From Kineosporiaceae bacterium (GTDB lineage: Bacteria; Actinomycetota; Actinomycetes; Actinomycetales; Kineosporiaceae): a stretch of 64,000 nucleotides of DNA. Both the position numbers and the translations under genes were made by a program. Position 1 is the first letter of the stretch. The number at the start of each line of letters is the position of its first letter. A model generated the notes under the pieces. That model saw nothing but the letters and a program-made list of their open reading frames with translations. It was not told where the DNA came from and ran no database searches. Location of the stretch: NCBI GenBank assembly GCA_016713225.1, contig JADJPO010000001.1, positions 620,001 to 684,000 on the forward strand, written 5' to 3'. Shown piece after piece: positions 1 through 8,181 of this stretch.

Positions 1-475
1 TCGCGGCGGCCAGGGCGTCGGCGTCCAGCACCTCGTCGTCCAGCGAGGTGACCGTGCGGCCGCGCAGCGCGAGATGACGCCGGCGCAGCACGCCGTCCGG
101 CGCGGCAGCCGTGGCCTGATAGAAGGCGGACGCCGCGGGCGCCCGCCAGTCGAGCAGCAGCTGGTGCCGCTCGTCGTCCGAGAGGCCGAGACGGCCGATG
201 TAGCGGCGGATCCCCTCGACCAGGTCGAGGCGGCCGAAGGCCAGTCGATCCTCGACGGCGCGTAGTTGGCGCAGCCGTTCGGTGTGCAGCGCGTCGAAGG
301 CGTCTCGCTCGGCCCGGCCCGCGGGGGTGGGCACCGCGGGGGCGCGGCGTACCTGGTCGAGAGAGGTCTCGGTTCGGGCGCGCAGGTGGTCGAGGTGGGC
401 ATAGAGCCGGTCGACATAGACCTGCTCGGCGGACAGCTCGCCCGCCAGGTCAGGGCGCAGGCCGTTGCCGGTCAC
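1..475 (-). CDS. HelD/HelR-like UvrD-family helicase, N-terminal part (runs off the window)
   Basis: This is the first 158 residues of a superfamily 1 helicase of the HelD/HelR type. Known members bind RNA polymerase and recycle stalled or drug-bound enzyme using ATP. The visible part has the N-terminal coiled-coil arm followed by the typical stretch with YIGRLGLSDDE and LLLDWRAPAASAFYQAT. The ATP-binding motifs lie beyond the window edge. The GTG start at 475 is preceded by an AGGAGGT ribosome binding site. The family call rests on recalled sequence pattern; a general UvrD/Rep-type helicase is the alternative. Confidence 0.8.
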   Translation of the reverse strand, partial: MTGNGLRPDLAGELSAEQVYVDRLYAHLDHLRARTETSLDQVRRAPAVPTPAGRAERDAFDALHTERLRQLRAVEDRLAFGRLDLVEGIRRYIGRLGLSDDERHQLLLDWRAPAASAFYQATAAAPDGVLRRRHLALRGRTVTSLDDEVLDADALAAA

Positions 476-580
476 CAGACCTCCTCCCCGCCGGCCGTGG
501 GGCACACGTCGAGGGCGGCTCGACCGTGCACAGCGGCCTACAAGTATGCGGGACGCGAGGCTGGTCTGTCTGTTCCGACC

Positions 581-638
581 CCGGGTGGTGGGAAGGGCCA
601 CCACCCGGAGCGGCGACACCTGAGCCGTTCGGCTCAGG
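581..638. terminator. Two tandem hairpins downstream of the 634-917 gene
   Basis: An 11-bp perfect inverted repeat (581-591 with 598-608, CCGGGTGGTGG) and an 8-bp one (619-626 with 631-638, CCTGAGCC) lie in a row. The second contains the stop codon of the downstream frame of the small minus-strand gene. There is no T tract, as is usual for actinobacterial hairpin terminators. They sit between that gene and the helicase start. Confidence 0.5.
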
Positions 639-917
639 CGTAGCCGTCGAAATGCCCCTTGGTGGGCTGCTTGACCGCCTCGAGCATGGCCGCGGGCGGC
701 AGGCCGCCCAACATGACCCGCATCTCGGTGGTGCTCAGGGTTTGATCGGTGGGGCCTCGATGGCTGGAGCCTTCGGCGCCTGCTGCTTGCCCTTGGCCTT
801 GGCGTCGGTCTCCGCCTGGTTCTGCGGATGGGCCTCGGTGTGCGAGGTCTGTTCGACGCGTGGAATGGCTGTTGGGGTCGGCACTGGCGGCACCGAGCTG
901 ATGCCTGAGACGTTCAT
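634..917 (-). pseudogene. Small Pro/Thr/Lys-rich protein of unknown function, possibly frameshifted
   Basis: A minus-strand gene starts at ATG 917 with a good GGAGGA ribosome binding site. The first frame gives 60 residues rich in Pro, Thr, Lys and Gln and stops at 735. A second frame that looks coding continues to a stop at 634 (…MRVMLGGLPPAAMLEAV…) and ends exactly in a terminator-like hairpin. One indel near 735-760 would join the two into a protein of roughly 93 residues. I do not recognise the family. If the short frame is the real product, the gene is 735-917 and the tail is chance. Confidence 0.45.
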
Positions 918-1040
918 CGCCGTCCTCCGTTCCGGCAGAAACCCGACGTCCGTGTCGGTTCGATCCGCTGAGGGATCGCTGTAGGACGGGTATCGGCAGA
1001 ACCGGCCGGGGCGATGAGCCGCCGATCGGGTGAACCTCGG

Positions 1041-1095
1041 GTCCGGCTCACGTCCGGCTCAGGTCCGGCTCAGGTCCGGCTCAGGTCCGGCTCGG
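1041..1095. repeat. Five tandem copies of an 11-bp unit
   Basis: The unit GTCCGGCTCAG is repeated five times in a row with small changes in the first and last copies. The array overlaps the last codons of the IclR gene and its 3' flank. It looks like a small minisatellite; it could change the C-terminus of the regulator or act in termination. Confidence 0.8.
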
Positions 1096-1923
1096 TGTCC
1101 CACCGACCCGGCGGGTCAACTCGGCTGCCGCGGCGCGAACCGCCGGGACCCATCGGTCGGGCCCGATCATCGGGCGGGGGCGGGCATCTTCGTCCCTGTC
1201 GGCAGCTGTGGCGGCGGCATCAGCGGTGGCCGGCAGGGAATCGGTGTGGTGGTCGACGGGATAGGTCAGGGCCACGGCGGCGATCGGGTGGCCGGTGTGA
1301 TCGGTGACCGCCGCCGCCACCGAGGCGAACCCGCGGGTGACCTCGCCGTCCTCGATGGCGAAACCGCGGCCCCGGACGCCGGTGAGTACGGCGCGGAGTT
1401 GGCGCACCGTCTGTGGCCCGAGCCCGGTGCGGTCGGTGAAGGCCGCTGCGTCCGGGAACAACGCACGCACCTGGGCCGCCGGCAGCGCGGCCAGGATGGC
1501 GCGGCCGCTGGCGGTGAGGTGGGCGGGCAGCCGGACGCCGACATCGGTGACCAGCACCGGGCGCCCGGGCGCGCGCTCTTCGACCACGTAGAACACCTCG
1601 CGGCCGTGCAGCACCACCAGATGGGCACTCTCGTGCAGCCGGTCGACCAATCGGGCCAGCACCGGCCGGGCCAGCCGCGCCAGCGGCGCCTGGCGTGAGT
1701 AGGCCGAGCCCAGTTCGAAGGACCCGGGGCCGAGGCCGTAGCGGCGTTCCTCGGGCAGGTGCACCACCAAGGCGTGCTCGGTGAGGGCCTCGAGTAACTG
1801 ATAGACCGACGATCGGGGCAGGCCCAGGTCGCGGGCGATGACAGCGGCGGGTACCGGGCCGGCCTGGGCGGCCAGCAATCGCAGGACGGCGACGGCGTGG
1901 CGCGCCGCGGGGACGGTGGTCAT
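1081..1923 (-). CDS. IclR-family transcriptional regulator
   Basis: This 280-residue protein has the two IclR domains. Residues about 5-65 form a winged helix (AVAVLRLLAAQAGPVPAAVI, LGLPRSSVYQLLEAL), and residues about 80-245 form the effector-binding domain (HLTASGRAILAALP, ARGRGFAIEDGEVTRGFASV-like segment). IclR proteins often control catabolic operons, and the hut genes start about 4.5 kb away, so hut control is possible but unproven. The start codon is ATG 1923. The last residues are encoded by a tandem 11-bp repeat, so the C-terminal tail is probably not conserved. Confidence 0.9.
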   Translation of the reverse strand: MTTVPAARHAVAVLRLLAAQAGPVPAAVIARDLGLPRSSVYQLLEALTEHALVVHLPEERRYGLGPGSFELGSAYSRQAPLARLARPVLARLVDRLHESAHLVVLHGREVFYVVEERAPGRPVLVTDVGVRLPAHLTASGRAILAALPAAQVRALFPDAAAFTDRTGLGPQTVRQLRAVLTGVRGRGFAIEDGEVTRGFASVAAAVTDHTGHPIAAVALTYPVDHHTDSLPATADAAATAADRDEDARPRPMIGPDRWVPAVRAAAAELTRRVGGTPSRT

Positions 1924-2027
1924 CGACAGACATCTTGGGTCATGCCCCGCTTCGGCACGAGCTGCACGGCGCGGACGCCTGGCCTAGGTTGTGTGCGACG
2001 CATTCCTTCTGACGCCTGGGAGTCCGC

Positions 2028-2279
2028 ATGACTGACGAGACCAACGAGGACGTGGTCGACCCGACCTCCGACGCAGCTGGTGACGGTGGCGCGGATGGCG
2101 GTGCCGATGGTGGTGCGGATGGCGGTGCCGATGGTGGTGCCGATGGTGGCGCTGACAAGGGCGCTGACGGTGGTGCCGACAAGGGCGCCGACGGTGGTGC
2201 CGACAAGGGTGCCGACGGTGGTGCCGATGGTGGTGCCGACAAGGGCGCCGACGGTGGTGCGGACGGCGGCGCGCACTGA
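2028..2279 (+). CDS. Short acidic repeat peptide, 16 D-x-G-A tetrads
   Basis: This 83-residue protein has an 18-residue acidic leader-like start (MTDETNEDVVDPTSDAAG) followed by sixteen tetrads, twelve DGGA and four DKGA, and a final His. The DNA below it is a 12-bp minisatellite with unusually many GGT codons for this genome. The ATG is preceded by GGGAG, and a TAGGTT box at 1984 can serve as a -10 element. The next frame is that of a JmjC/cupin_4 oxygenase. I know no function. It could be a substrate of that oxygenase, a repetitive surface or disordered protein, or a chance frame in a minisatellite. The start signals favour a real gene. Confidence 0.6.
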   Translation: MTDETNEDVVDPTSDAAGDGGADGGADGGADGGADGGADGGADKGADGGADKGADGGADKGADGGADGGADKGADGGADGGAH

Positions 2280-2383
2280 GCACCCCTGATCCCGTAGCAC
2301 CCCGGCGGCCCTCGGCGCTGCGCCGGTGCACTCATCTGGAACCGGATGAGTTCGCCGCGCAGATCTGGGGCCGTCGGCCCAGC

Positions 2384-3100
2384 ATGAGCCGAGGCGCCGA
2401 GCTCGGGTCGGCGGTAGACCTGCTCACCCTGGCCGACGTCGACGAGCTGCTGTCGATCCGCGGGGTGCGCGCTCCGTTCCTGCGGGTGGCCAAGGCCGGT
2501 CGCACCCTGCCCGACGCCCGGTTCACGCGCGGCGGGGGTGTCGGAGCCGGCGTGGCCGACCAGCTCGACGACGCTGCCCTCGCTCGGTTGTACGCAGCAG
2601 GCCACACCCTGGTGTTGCAGGGCCTGCACCGGGTGCACCCCCCGGTGATCGAGTTCGCCCAGCAGTTGGCGCTCGACCTGGGGCACCCGGTGCAGGTCAA
2701 CGCCTATGTGACGCCGCGCCAGGCGCAGGGCTTCGCCCATCACTACGACGTCCACGACGTCTTCGTGATGCAGACCGCCGGGCAGAAGCGATGGCTCATC
2801 CACCCGCCCGTCCACGTCCATCCGCTGCGCGACCAGCCGTGGACCGATCGTCGAGCCGAGGTCGAAGCGGCCACGAGTGCCCCGGACGCCGAGCCGCTGC
2901 TGGACGTCGTCCTGCAGCCGGGCGACGTGCTGTACCTGCCGGCCGGCTTCCTGCACGCCGCGCAGGCGCTCGGTGAGACCAGCGCCCATCTGACCGTCGG
3001 CGTGCACGTCTGGAACCGGGCGCACCTGGTCGAGCAGATCGTCCGTCAACTCGCCGAGGTCGAGGAACTGCGCGCCCCGTTGCCGCTGGGGTCGACGTGA
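2384..3100 (+). CDS. JmjC/cupin_4 family 2-oxoglutarate oxygenase
   Basis: This is a cupin_4 (JmjC-like) protein, a family of Fe(II)/2-oxoglutarate hydroxylases whose studied members (RoxA/YcfD, MINA53, NO66) hydroxylate Arg or His in ribosomal proteins. The iron site is visible as H-Y-D in FAHHYDVHDVFVMQT, with the distal His in LYLPAGFLHAAQAL; KRWLIHP follows as in relatives. ATG 2384 gives 238 residues. The same frame is open back to 2276 and encodes family-like sequence (LEPDEFAAQIWGRRP), so the true start probably lies upstream, perhaps at a CTG overlapping the stop of the repeat peptide. It overlaps the next gene by four bases (GTGA). Confidence 0.85.
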   Translation: MSRGAELGSAVDLLTLADVDELLSIRGVRAPFLRVAKAGRTLPDARFTRGGGVGAGVADQLDDAALARLYAAGHTLVLQGLHRVHPPVIEFAQQLALDLGHPVQVNAYVTPRQAQGFAHHYDVHDVFVMQTAGQKRWLIHPPVHVHPLRDQPWTDRRAEVEAATSAPDAEPLLDVVLQPGDVLYLPAGFLHAAQALGETSAHLTVGVHVWNRAHLVEQIVRQLAEVEELRAPLPLGST

Positions 3101-3510
3101 CCGATCCAGCGGTGATCGGTGCCGAACTCGCCGGTCTGATGCCGCGACTCATCGCAGCCCTCGACGGCGTCGACGCCTCGCTGGCCGCCGACCGATTGGC
3201 GATGACGGCGCGCGCCAGCACCCGGCCCGAGCCGGTGGCGCCGTTGGCACAGACCCGGCTGCTCGACGTCCTGGACGACGCGACACCGCTGCGACTGCGG
3301 CGCAACCTCACCGCGCGGCTGGCGGCCACGCCGGACGGCGGGACGGTGCTGCGAACCGCCGATGGTGATCATTCGGTCCCCGCGGACGTCGCGTCGGTGG
3401 TGCTCCGGTTGCTCGACGGCGCCACGGTGACGGCGGGGGAGTTGGGGCCCGAACTTGCCGCAGCGTGGGTGCAGGCCGCCGTGCTGCTGGCCGGGCAGGA
3501 CCGCGCGTGA
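3097..3510 (+). CDS. Small unknown protein coupled to the cupin oxygenase
   Basis: This 137-residue alpha-helical protein starts at a GTG that overlaps the oxygenase stop codon and ends with the same GTGA overlap to the next gene, so it is translated as part of the operon. No cysteine pair, signal peptide or membrane segment is seen. The second half (LRRNLTARLAATPDGGTVLR, then SVPADVASVVLRLLDGATVT) resembles the winged-helix tail found C-terminal to the cupin in many cupin_4 enzymes, so it may be that domain as a separate polypeptide. That is inference from position and pattern. Confidence 0.75.
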   Translation: MTDPAVIGAELAGLMPRLIAALDGVDASLAADRLAMTARASTRPEPVAPLAQTRLLDVLDDATPLRLRRNLTARLAATPDGGTVLRTADGDHSVPADVASVVLRLLDGATVTAGELGPELAAAWVQAAVLLAGQDRA

Positions 3511-4436
3511 GCGCCGCACCGTCCCCGACCCGCTGCGCGGTGGCCGCCCGCGCCCGGCGTGACCCGCTGCCCGCCACGGCCGGTCCTGCGCAGCGTCTGA
3601 TGCTGATCGAACTCAACGGGCCGTGGGGCCACGATGCCCTGCGCGACAGCCGGCTCGATCGCTATCACTCCGGGCGGCTGGCCGACCGGGCGGCGGCGGC
3701 CGGGGTGCGGGTCCAACTGATCCGGCGTCCGGGGCGCCACGCCGTTCCCGAGGCCGCGCACCCCACCGGTGCGCCGGGCGTGCTCGGAGCCGCGGTGGCA
3801 CTGGCCGACCTGCGACCCGGGCACGAGGCGGTGGGTTGGCGGACCTGGCACGAGCCGCATCACCTGCTCGAGGTCGACCTCGCCGCACCGGTGATCGCCG
3901 AGGGTCCGCAGGACGTCGTGCTGGTCTGCACGCACGGTCGTCACGATCTGTGCTGCGCGCTGGACGGCCGACCCGTCGCGGCGCGCTTGGCCGAGCGGGG
4001 CGACGCCGACGTCTGGGAGACCTCCCATCTCGGGGGTGAGCGTTTCGCGGCCAACATGCTCGTGTTGCCCACCGGTGACCTGTTCGGCGGGCTCGACCCG
4101 GACGATGCCGCGCGCGTTCTCACCAGCTTCCGCGCCGGGCGGATCGATCTGGCACACCACCGCGGTCGGTTCGGTCGACCCCCGGTGGAGCAGGCCGCCG
4201 TGTTCCAGGTCATGGACCGGCTGGGTATCGACAGCCGCGACGTGGTGCGGGTGGTCGAGGTACGGCAGGTGGAGGAACACCGCTGGTCGGTCGACCTCGC
4301 GGTGGCCTCGCCGCAGCCGACCCATCGGGTGGTGTTGCGCGACCGCTGGTCGGACCCCGAGCGGTTGACCTGCGCTGCGGCGTCCCCGGGTCGCGTGCGG
4401 TTGTTCGACCCGGAGTCGTACTCGGCCCTCGGGTGA
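3507..4436 (+). CDS. Sucrase/ferredoxin-like protein (thioredoxin-fold [2Fe-2S])
   Basis: This 309-residue protein belongs to the Suc/Fer-like family, which has a thioredoxin-like [2Fe-2S] ferredoxin fold and no settled reaction. Supporting segments are the cysteines in VLVCTHGRHDLCCALDGRP and the motif WETSHLGGERFAANMLVLP. The GTG start at 3507 overlaps the stop of the preceding gene. Position in the operon suggests that it could supply electrons or a cofactor service to the oxygenase group, but this is only context. Confidence 0.85.
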   Translation: MSAAPSPTRCAVAARARRDPLPATAGPAQRLMLIELNGPWGHDALRDSRLDRYHSGRLADRAAAAGVRVQLIRRPGRHAVPEAAHPTGAPGVLGAAVALADLRPGHEAVGWRTWHEPHHLLEVDLAAPVIAEGPQDVVLVCTHGRHDLCCALDGRPVAARLAERGDADVWETSHLGGERFAANMLVLPTGDLFGGLDPDDAARVLTSFRAGRIDLAHHRGRFGRPPVEQAAVFQVMDRLGIDSRDVVRVVEVRQVEEHRWSVDLAVASPQPTHRVVLRDRWSDPERLTCAAASPGRVRLFDPESYSALG

Positions 4437-4539
4437 GCCGGGCGGCCGGTCACGGACTCAAGACGGCATCGTTCGCGTCCGATCATCCGCATGGAGCGCC
4501 ATCGGGCCGCTCCGGGAACGGGAGAGGGCCGGCCACACC

Positions 4540-5788
4540 ATGCTCAATCGGCTGCTGCAGGGATCGGACCGCGGGGCGCCGGACTCGGGTGCCCCGAGAC
4601 CGGGCATCGACCAGAGCGCGTTACGACGTGTGCTGGGCAACACCGAGATGATCAGTTACGCCACCGAGGACCTCGCCGACTCGCTGGCCCAGATCGGCGA
4701 CGCCTCGGCGACCTCGGAGGGGTCGGCGACCGCGGCCAGTGCGGCGACCGGGCAGGTGGCGGCCGAGGCGAACACGGTGGCCTCGGCGGCCGAACAGATG
4801 TCGGCGTCCATGACGGAGGTGTCCTCCTCGGCCTCCGAGGCGACCGGTGTCGCCCAGGAGGCCGGCAACGTCGTCCGCGACGTCGTCGCCTCGGTCGAGC
4901 GGTTGGCCACCTCCAGCGCCTCGATCGACCAGGTGGTCAAGACCGTCAACGGCATCTCGGACCAGACCCGGCTGCTGGCCCTGAACGCCACCATCGAGGC
5001 GGCGCGTGCCGGATCGGCCGGACGCGGCTTCGCCGTGGTGGCCGAGGAGGTCAAGAACCTCGCGGCGCAGACCAGCCAGGCGACCACCGTGATCGCCGGT
5101 CAGTTGGCGCAGTTGGTCGACGACAGCAATCAGGTGCGTGAATCGGTCACCCGGATCGACGAGGTGCTCGAAGCGGGTACTGGCCCTGCAGCAGACCATT
5201 GCGGCCGCGGTCGAGGAGCAGAGCGCGGTGATCTCGGAGATCACCCGATCCGCGACCTCGGTCGCCGGGGCTGTCGGCGAGCTCAACGAATCGGTCACCG
5301 AGACCGCGGACGCCGCCCGCTCGGCGCGTGAGGCGATGGACCGGGCTCAGCTGTGGATCAAGCGGTTGAAGGCCACCGAGGCTCGGCAGCGCTCCGACGT
5401 GGAGCGTCTGGCGGCGCAGTTCGAGACCCACCCACTGCGGGCTGCCGTCAAGGGTCACGCGGCCTGGAAGCACCGGCTGAACAAGGCCATCTCGACCCGG
5501 ACGGTCCCGGACGGCGTCGATCTGGCCGCTGCCGGCCGGGACGACGCCTGTGCCTTCGGGCAGTGGCTGCACTCCGGTGCGGCGGCTGCCCTCGACCCGG
5601 GTCGGACGCGGGCCGTGACCGAACTGCACGCCACGTTCCACCGCTGTGCCGCCGAGGTGCTCGGTGCCGTGTCGCGCCGCGACATCGACAGTGCCGTGCA
5701 CCTGATGCGCGACGGTGACGGATACAGCGGGGTGGCGCCGTTGCTGATGGACGCCCTGATGGACTGGCTGGCCGTCGTCGAGGGGTGA
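4540..5788 (+). pseudogene. Soluble methyl-accepting chemotaxis-type receptor with CZB domain, one-base frameshift
   Basis: Two overlapping frames (4540-5331 and 5138-5788) join into one chemoreceptor of about 415 residues. The first has the signalling hairpin (TRLLALNATIEAARAGSAG, GFAVVAEEVKNLA). The second resumes at VLALQQTIAAAVEEQSAVIS and ends in a chemoreceptor zinc-binding domain (GHAAWKHRL, CAFGQWL, and a later His). No membrane segment is present, so it is cytoplasmic. One extra A near 5170-5176 explains the switch. It may be a true pseudogene or a sequence error. ATG 4540 has a GGGAGAGG site upstream. Confidence 0.8.
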
Positions 5789-5792
5789 AACG

Positions 5793-5828
5793 CACTGCAG
5801 GCCCCACCCGAGGGTGAGGCCTGCAGTG
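5793..5828. terminator. Bidirectional hairpin terminator between the chemoreceptor and csp
   Basis: A perfect 11-bp stem (CACTGCAGGCC with its complement) encloses a second 5-bp stem (CACCC/GGGTG) with a two-base loop. It lies in the 54-bp gap between two convergent genes, so it can end transcription from both sides. Confidence 0.75.
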
Positions 5829-5842
5829 GTGCGAGCAGATGC

Positions 5843-6046
5843 TCAGATGGCGCGAACGTTCGCGGCCTGCGGACCCTTCTGGCCCTGCTGGACGTCGAAC
5901 TCCACGCGCTGGTTCTCTTCCAGCGTCCGGTAACCGTCGGCCTGGATGGCCGAGAAGTGAACGAACACGTCGCTGGCGTCGCCGTCGGGGGTGATGAACC
6001 CGTAGCCCTTTTCGCCGTTGAACCACTTCACAGTGCCCTGTGCCAC
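5843..6046 (-). CDS. Cold-shock-domain protein (CspA family)
   Basis: This 67-residue protein is a single cold-shock domain that binds single-stranded RNA or DNA. Both RNA-binding motifs are present, KGYGFITPDG and DVFVHFSAI, and the protein ends QKGPQAANVRAI. The GTG at 6046 is chosen because it begins MAQGTVKWFNGEK at the usual family position and has AAGGAGA eight bases upstream. An open frame reaches further upstream, but that part does not look like the family. The long leader (6047 onward) is typical for csp genes, which are often controlled by mRNA structure. Confidence 0.93.
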   Translation of the reverse strand: MAQGTVKWFNGEKGYGFITPDGDASDVFVHFSAIQADGYRTLEENQRVEFDVQQGQKGPQAANVRAI

Positions 6047-6161
6047 TGCATGTCTCCTTGTTCGGAGGGTAGGCGGGGCGCGGCGGGATACCGGGCCCCG
6101 GGCTGCCCATGTCTCGCCGTCCCAGCCTCCGGACCTCACAGTGGAGGGGCCATCTGCAATA

Positions 6162-6192
6162 AACGCCCGCGGACACGTGCTCCGTGGGCGTT
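6162..6192. promoter_or_regulatory. Hairpin in the 339-bp csp/hutH intergenic region
   Basis: Twelve-base arms with one mismatch (AACGCCCGCGGA with TCCGTGGGCGTT) surround a seven-base loop. Read on the minus strand it falls in the probable csp leader and may be an mRNA control structure. Elsewhere in the 6047-6385 gap I see only the palindrome at 6314 and no gene. Confidence 0.4.
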
Positions 6193-6313
6193 CGTGAACG
6201 TACGGGGATCTGCTTGTGCAACCGTGACGACGTTAACACGTGGGCCAGTTGTGACCAACCCCTTGTGCCCCCTTTTCGCACCTCGTGGCGGACTCGTCGT
6301 CGAGCCCTGAATG

Positions 6314-6331
6314 TGTCTGAGATACCAGACA
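6314..6331. promoter_or_regulatory. Palindromic operator candidate upstream of hutH
   Basis: TGTCTG-AGATAC-CAGACA is a perfect 6-6-6 inverted repeat 55 bases before the hutH start. Its size suits an IclR-type or other dimeric regulator. A single TGTCTG half site also lies just upstream of the IclR gene start near 1930, which weakly links the two. Confidence 0.4.
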
Positions 6332-6385
6332 GCTTCGGCTGTTCGGGGGTGTCGATCGAGGTCGCTGCAGTGGTGACCTGGGGGC

Positions 6386-7997
6386 ATGACACACCTCCCC
6401 CCGATCGAGTCCGTGGTCGAGCAGGAGCCCGTGGCCGCCCCGGACCCCGCGCCGGGGCCCGTGATCGAGGTCGGGCTGCGGCCGTTGGCCCCGGCCGACG
6501 TCGTGGCCGTCGCGCGCCACGGGGCGCGGGTGCGGCCGGCAGTCGAGGCGATGGACGCCGTCGCCGCCTCGCGGGCCGCGATCGAGGCGCTGGCGGCCTC
6601 CGAAGCGCCGGTCTACGGCGTCTCGACCGGCTTCGGGGCGCTGGCCACCCGGCACATCGCCCCGGCCGACCGTGAACGACTGCAGCGATCGCTGATCCGC
6701 TCCCACGCGGCCGGCGCCGGCGAGTTGGTCGAGCCCGAGGTGGTGCGCGCGCTCATGCTGCTGCGATTGCGCACCCTGGCCAGTGGCCGCACCGGGGTAC
6801 GACCCGAGGTGGTGCAGACCTACGCGGGCATGCTCAATGCCGGCATCACCCCCGACGTGCACGAGTACGGCTCGCTGGGCTGTTCCGGCGACCTGGCCCC
6901 GCTCTCGGCCGTGGCGTTGGCCGCCTGCGGTGAGGGGTGGGTACGCGATGGGGACGGGGTGCGCCGGCCCGCCGGCGAGGCCCTGGCGGCCGCCGGTCTG
7001 ATCCCGTTGACCCTGGCCGCCAAGGAGGGGCTGGCTCTGATCAACGGCACCGACGGCATGTTGGGCATGCTGGTGTTGGCCCTGACCGACCTGCGGATGC
7101 TGTTGCGCACGGCCGACATCGCCGCAGCCATATCCATCGAGGCGCAACTCGGCACCGACCGGCCGTTCGCTGCCGACCTGATGGCCTTGCGGCCCCACCC
7201 GGGTCAGGGCGCGAGTGCCGCCAACCTCCGGGCGCTGCTGGCGTCGTCCGCGATCATGGATTCGCATCGCACCCCGGACTGCACCCGGGTGCAGGACGCC
7301 TACTCGCTGCGCTGCTCGCCTCAGGTGCACGGGGCGGCACGCGACACCGTCACCCACGCGGAAGCCGTGGCAGCGCTGGAGATCTCGTCGGCGATCGACA
7401 ACCCGGTGGTCACCCTCGACGGCCGGGTCGAGAGCAACGGCAACTTCCACGGCGCCCCGGTCGGCTACGTGCTCGACTTCCTGGCGATCGCGGCAGCGGA
7501 CGTCGCGAGCATCAGTGAGCGGCGCACCGACAGGTTCCTCGACAAGGCCCGCAACCACGGCCTGCCACCGTTCCTGGCCGACGACGCCGGCGTCGACTCG
7601 GGGCCTCGTGATCGCCCAGTACACCGCCGCCGGGCTGGTCAGCGAGATGAAGCGGCTGGCGGTGCCCGCCAGCGTGGACTCGATCCCGTCCTCGGCGATG
7701 CAGGAGGACCACGTCTCGATGGGTTGGCACGCCGCCCGCAAGCTGCGCCGTGCGGTCGACGCGCTGGCCGCCGTCCTGGCCGTCGAACTGCTCGCCGGCA
7801 CCCGCGCGCTCGACCTGCGCGCCCCGCTGGCCCCCGCGCCCGCCACCGCCGCCGTCCGGGATGCCGTCCGCGCCGCCGGCATCACCGGCCCCGGCCCCGA
7901 CCACCACCTGGCCCCCGACATCGCCCTGGCAACGGATCTCGTCCGCTCAGGCCAGGTCGTGGCCGCCGCCGAGGCCACAACCGGCACCCTCGCCTGA
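6386..7997 (+). pseudogene. hutH: Histidine ammonia-lyase HutH, one-base frameshift
   Basis: HutH removes ammonia from histidine to give urocanate, the first step of histidine degradation. The electrophilic MIO cofactor site is seen as GCSGDLAPLS with Ser near residue 167, the Cys-Ser-Gly form I recall from actinobacterial enzymes. Further support is LINGTDGML, SSAIDNPVV and, in the other frame, SIPSSAMQEDHVSMGWHAAR. The reading frame switches at a GGGG run at 7600-7603; removing one G restores a normal enzyme of about 536 residues ending at 7997. A homopolymer sequence error is as likely as real inactivation. hutU follows. Confidence 0.9.
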
Positions 7998-8057
7998 CCC
8001 CCCCCGTTCCCCCCCCCCCGCCCCCCCCCCCCCCCCCGCCCCGCCGCCGCCCCCCCC

Positions 8058-8110
8058 GAGCGCAATGTCACGTTGCACTCGTCCAGTGAGCGCAACGTGA
8101 CATCGCGCTC
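8058..8110. repeat. Long imperfect palindrome between hutH and hutU
   Basis: Nineteen-base arms with one mismatch (8058-8076 with 8092-8110) contain a perfect 12-bp core, ATGTCACGTTGC with its complement. A second hairpin (CGCTCGTCC with GGACGAGCG) follows directly at about 8106-8125. Just upstream at about 7998-8057 is a C-rich tract with runs up to about 18 bases. The structure may attenuate hut transcription or belong to a dispersed palindrome family. Confidence 0.7.
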
Positions 8111-8181
8111 GTCCGGGACGAGCGTGATGGCGCTCCGACCACCCGAACCAGCAACGCTGCGTCACTCAACTGGAGGTTTCG

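Noticed and set aside
1940..3049. 369-residue minus-strand frame opposite the repeat peptide and oxygenase
   Set aside because: It lies over well-supported plus-strand genes, and its Pro/Ser/Ala repeats are the mirror of the DGGA repeats.
6233..8095. 620-residue minus-strand frame opposite hutH
   Set aside because: It mirrors hutH codons and shows no domain.
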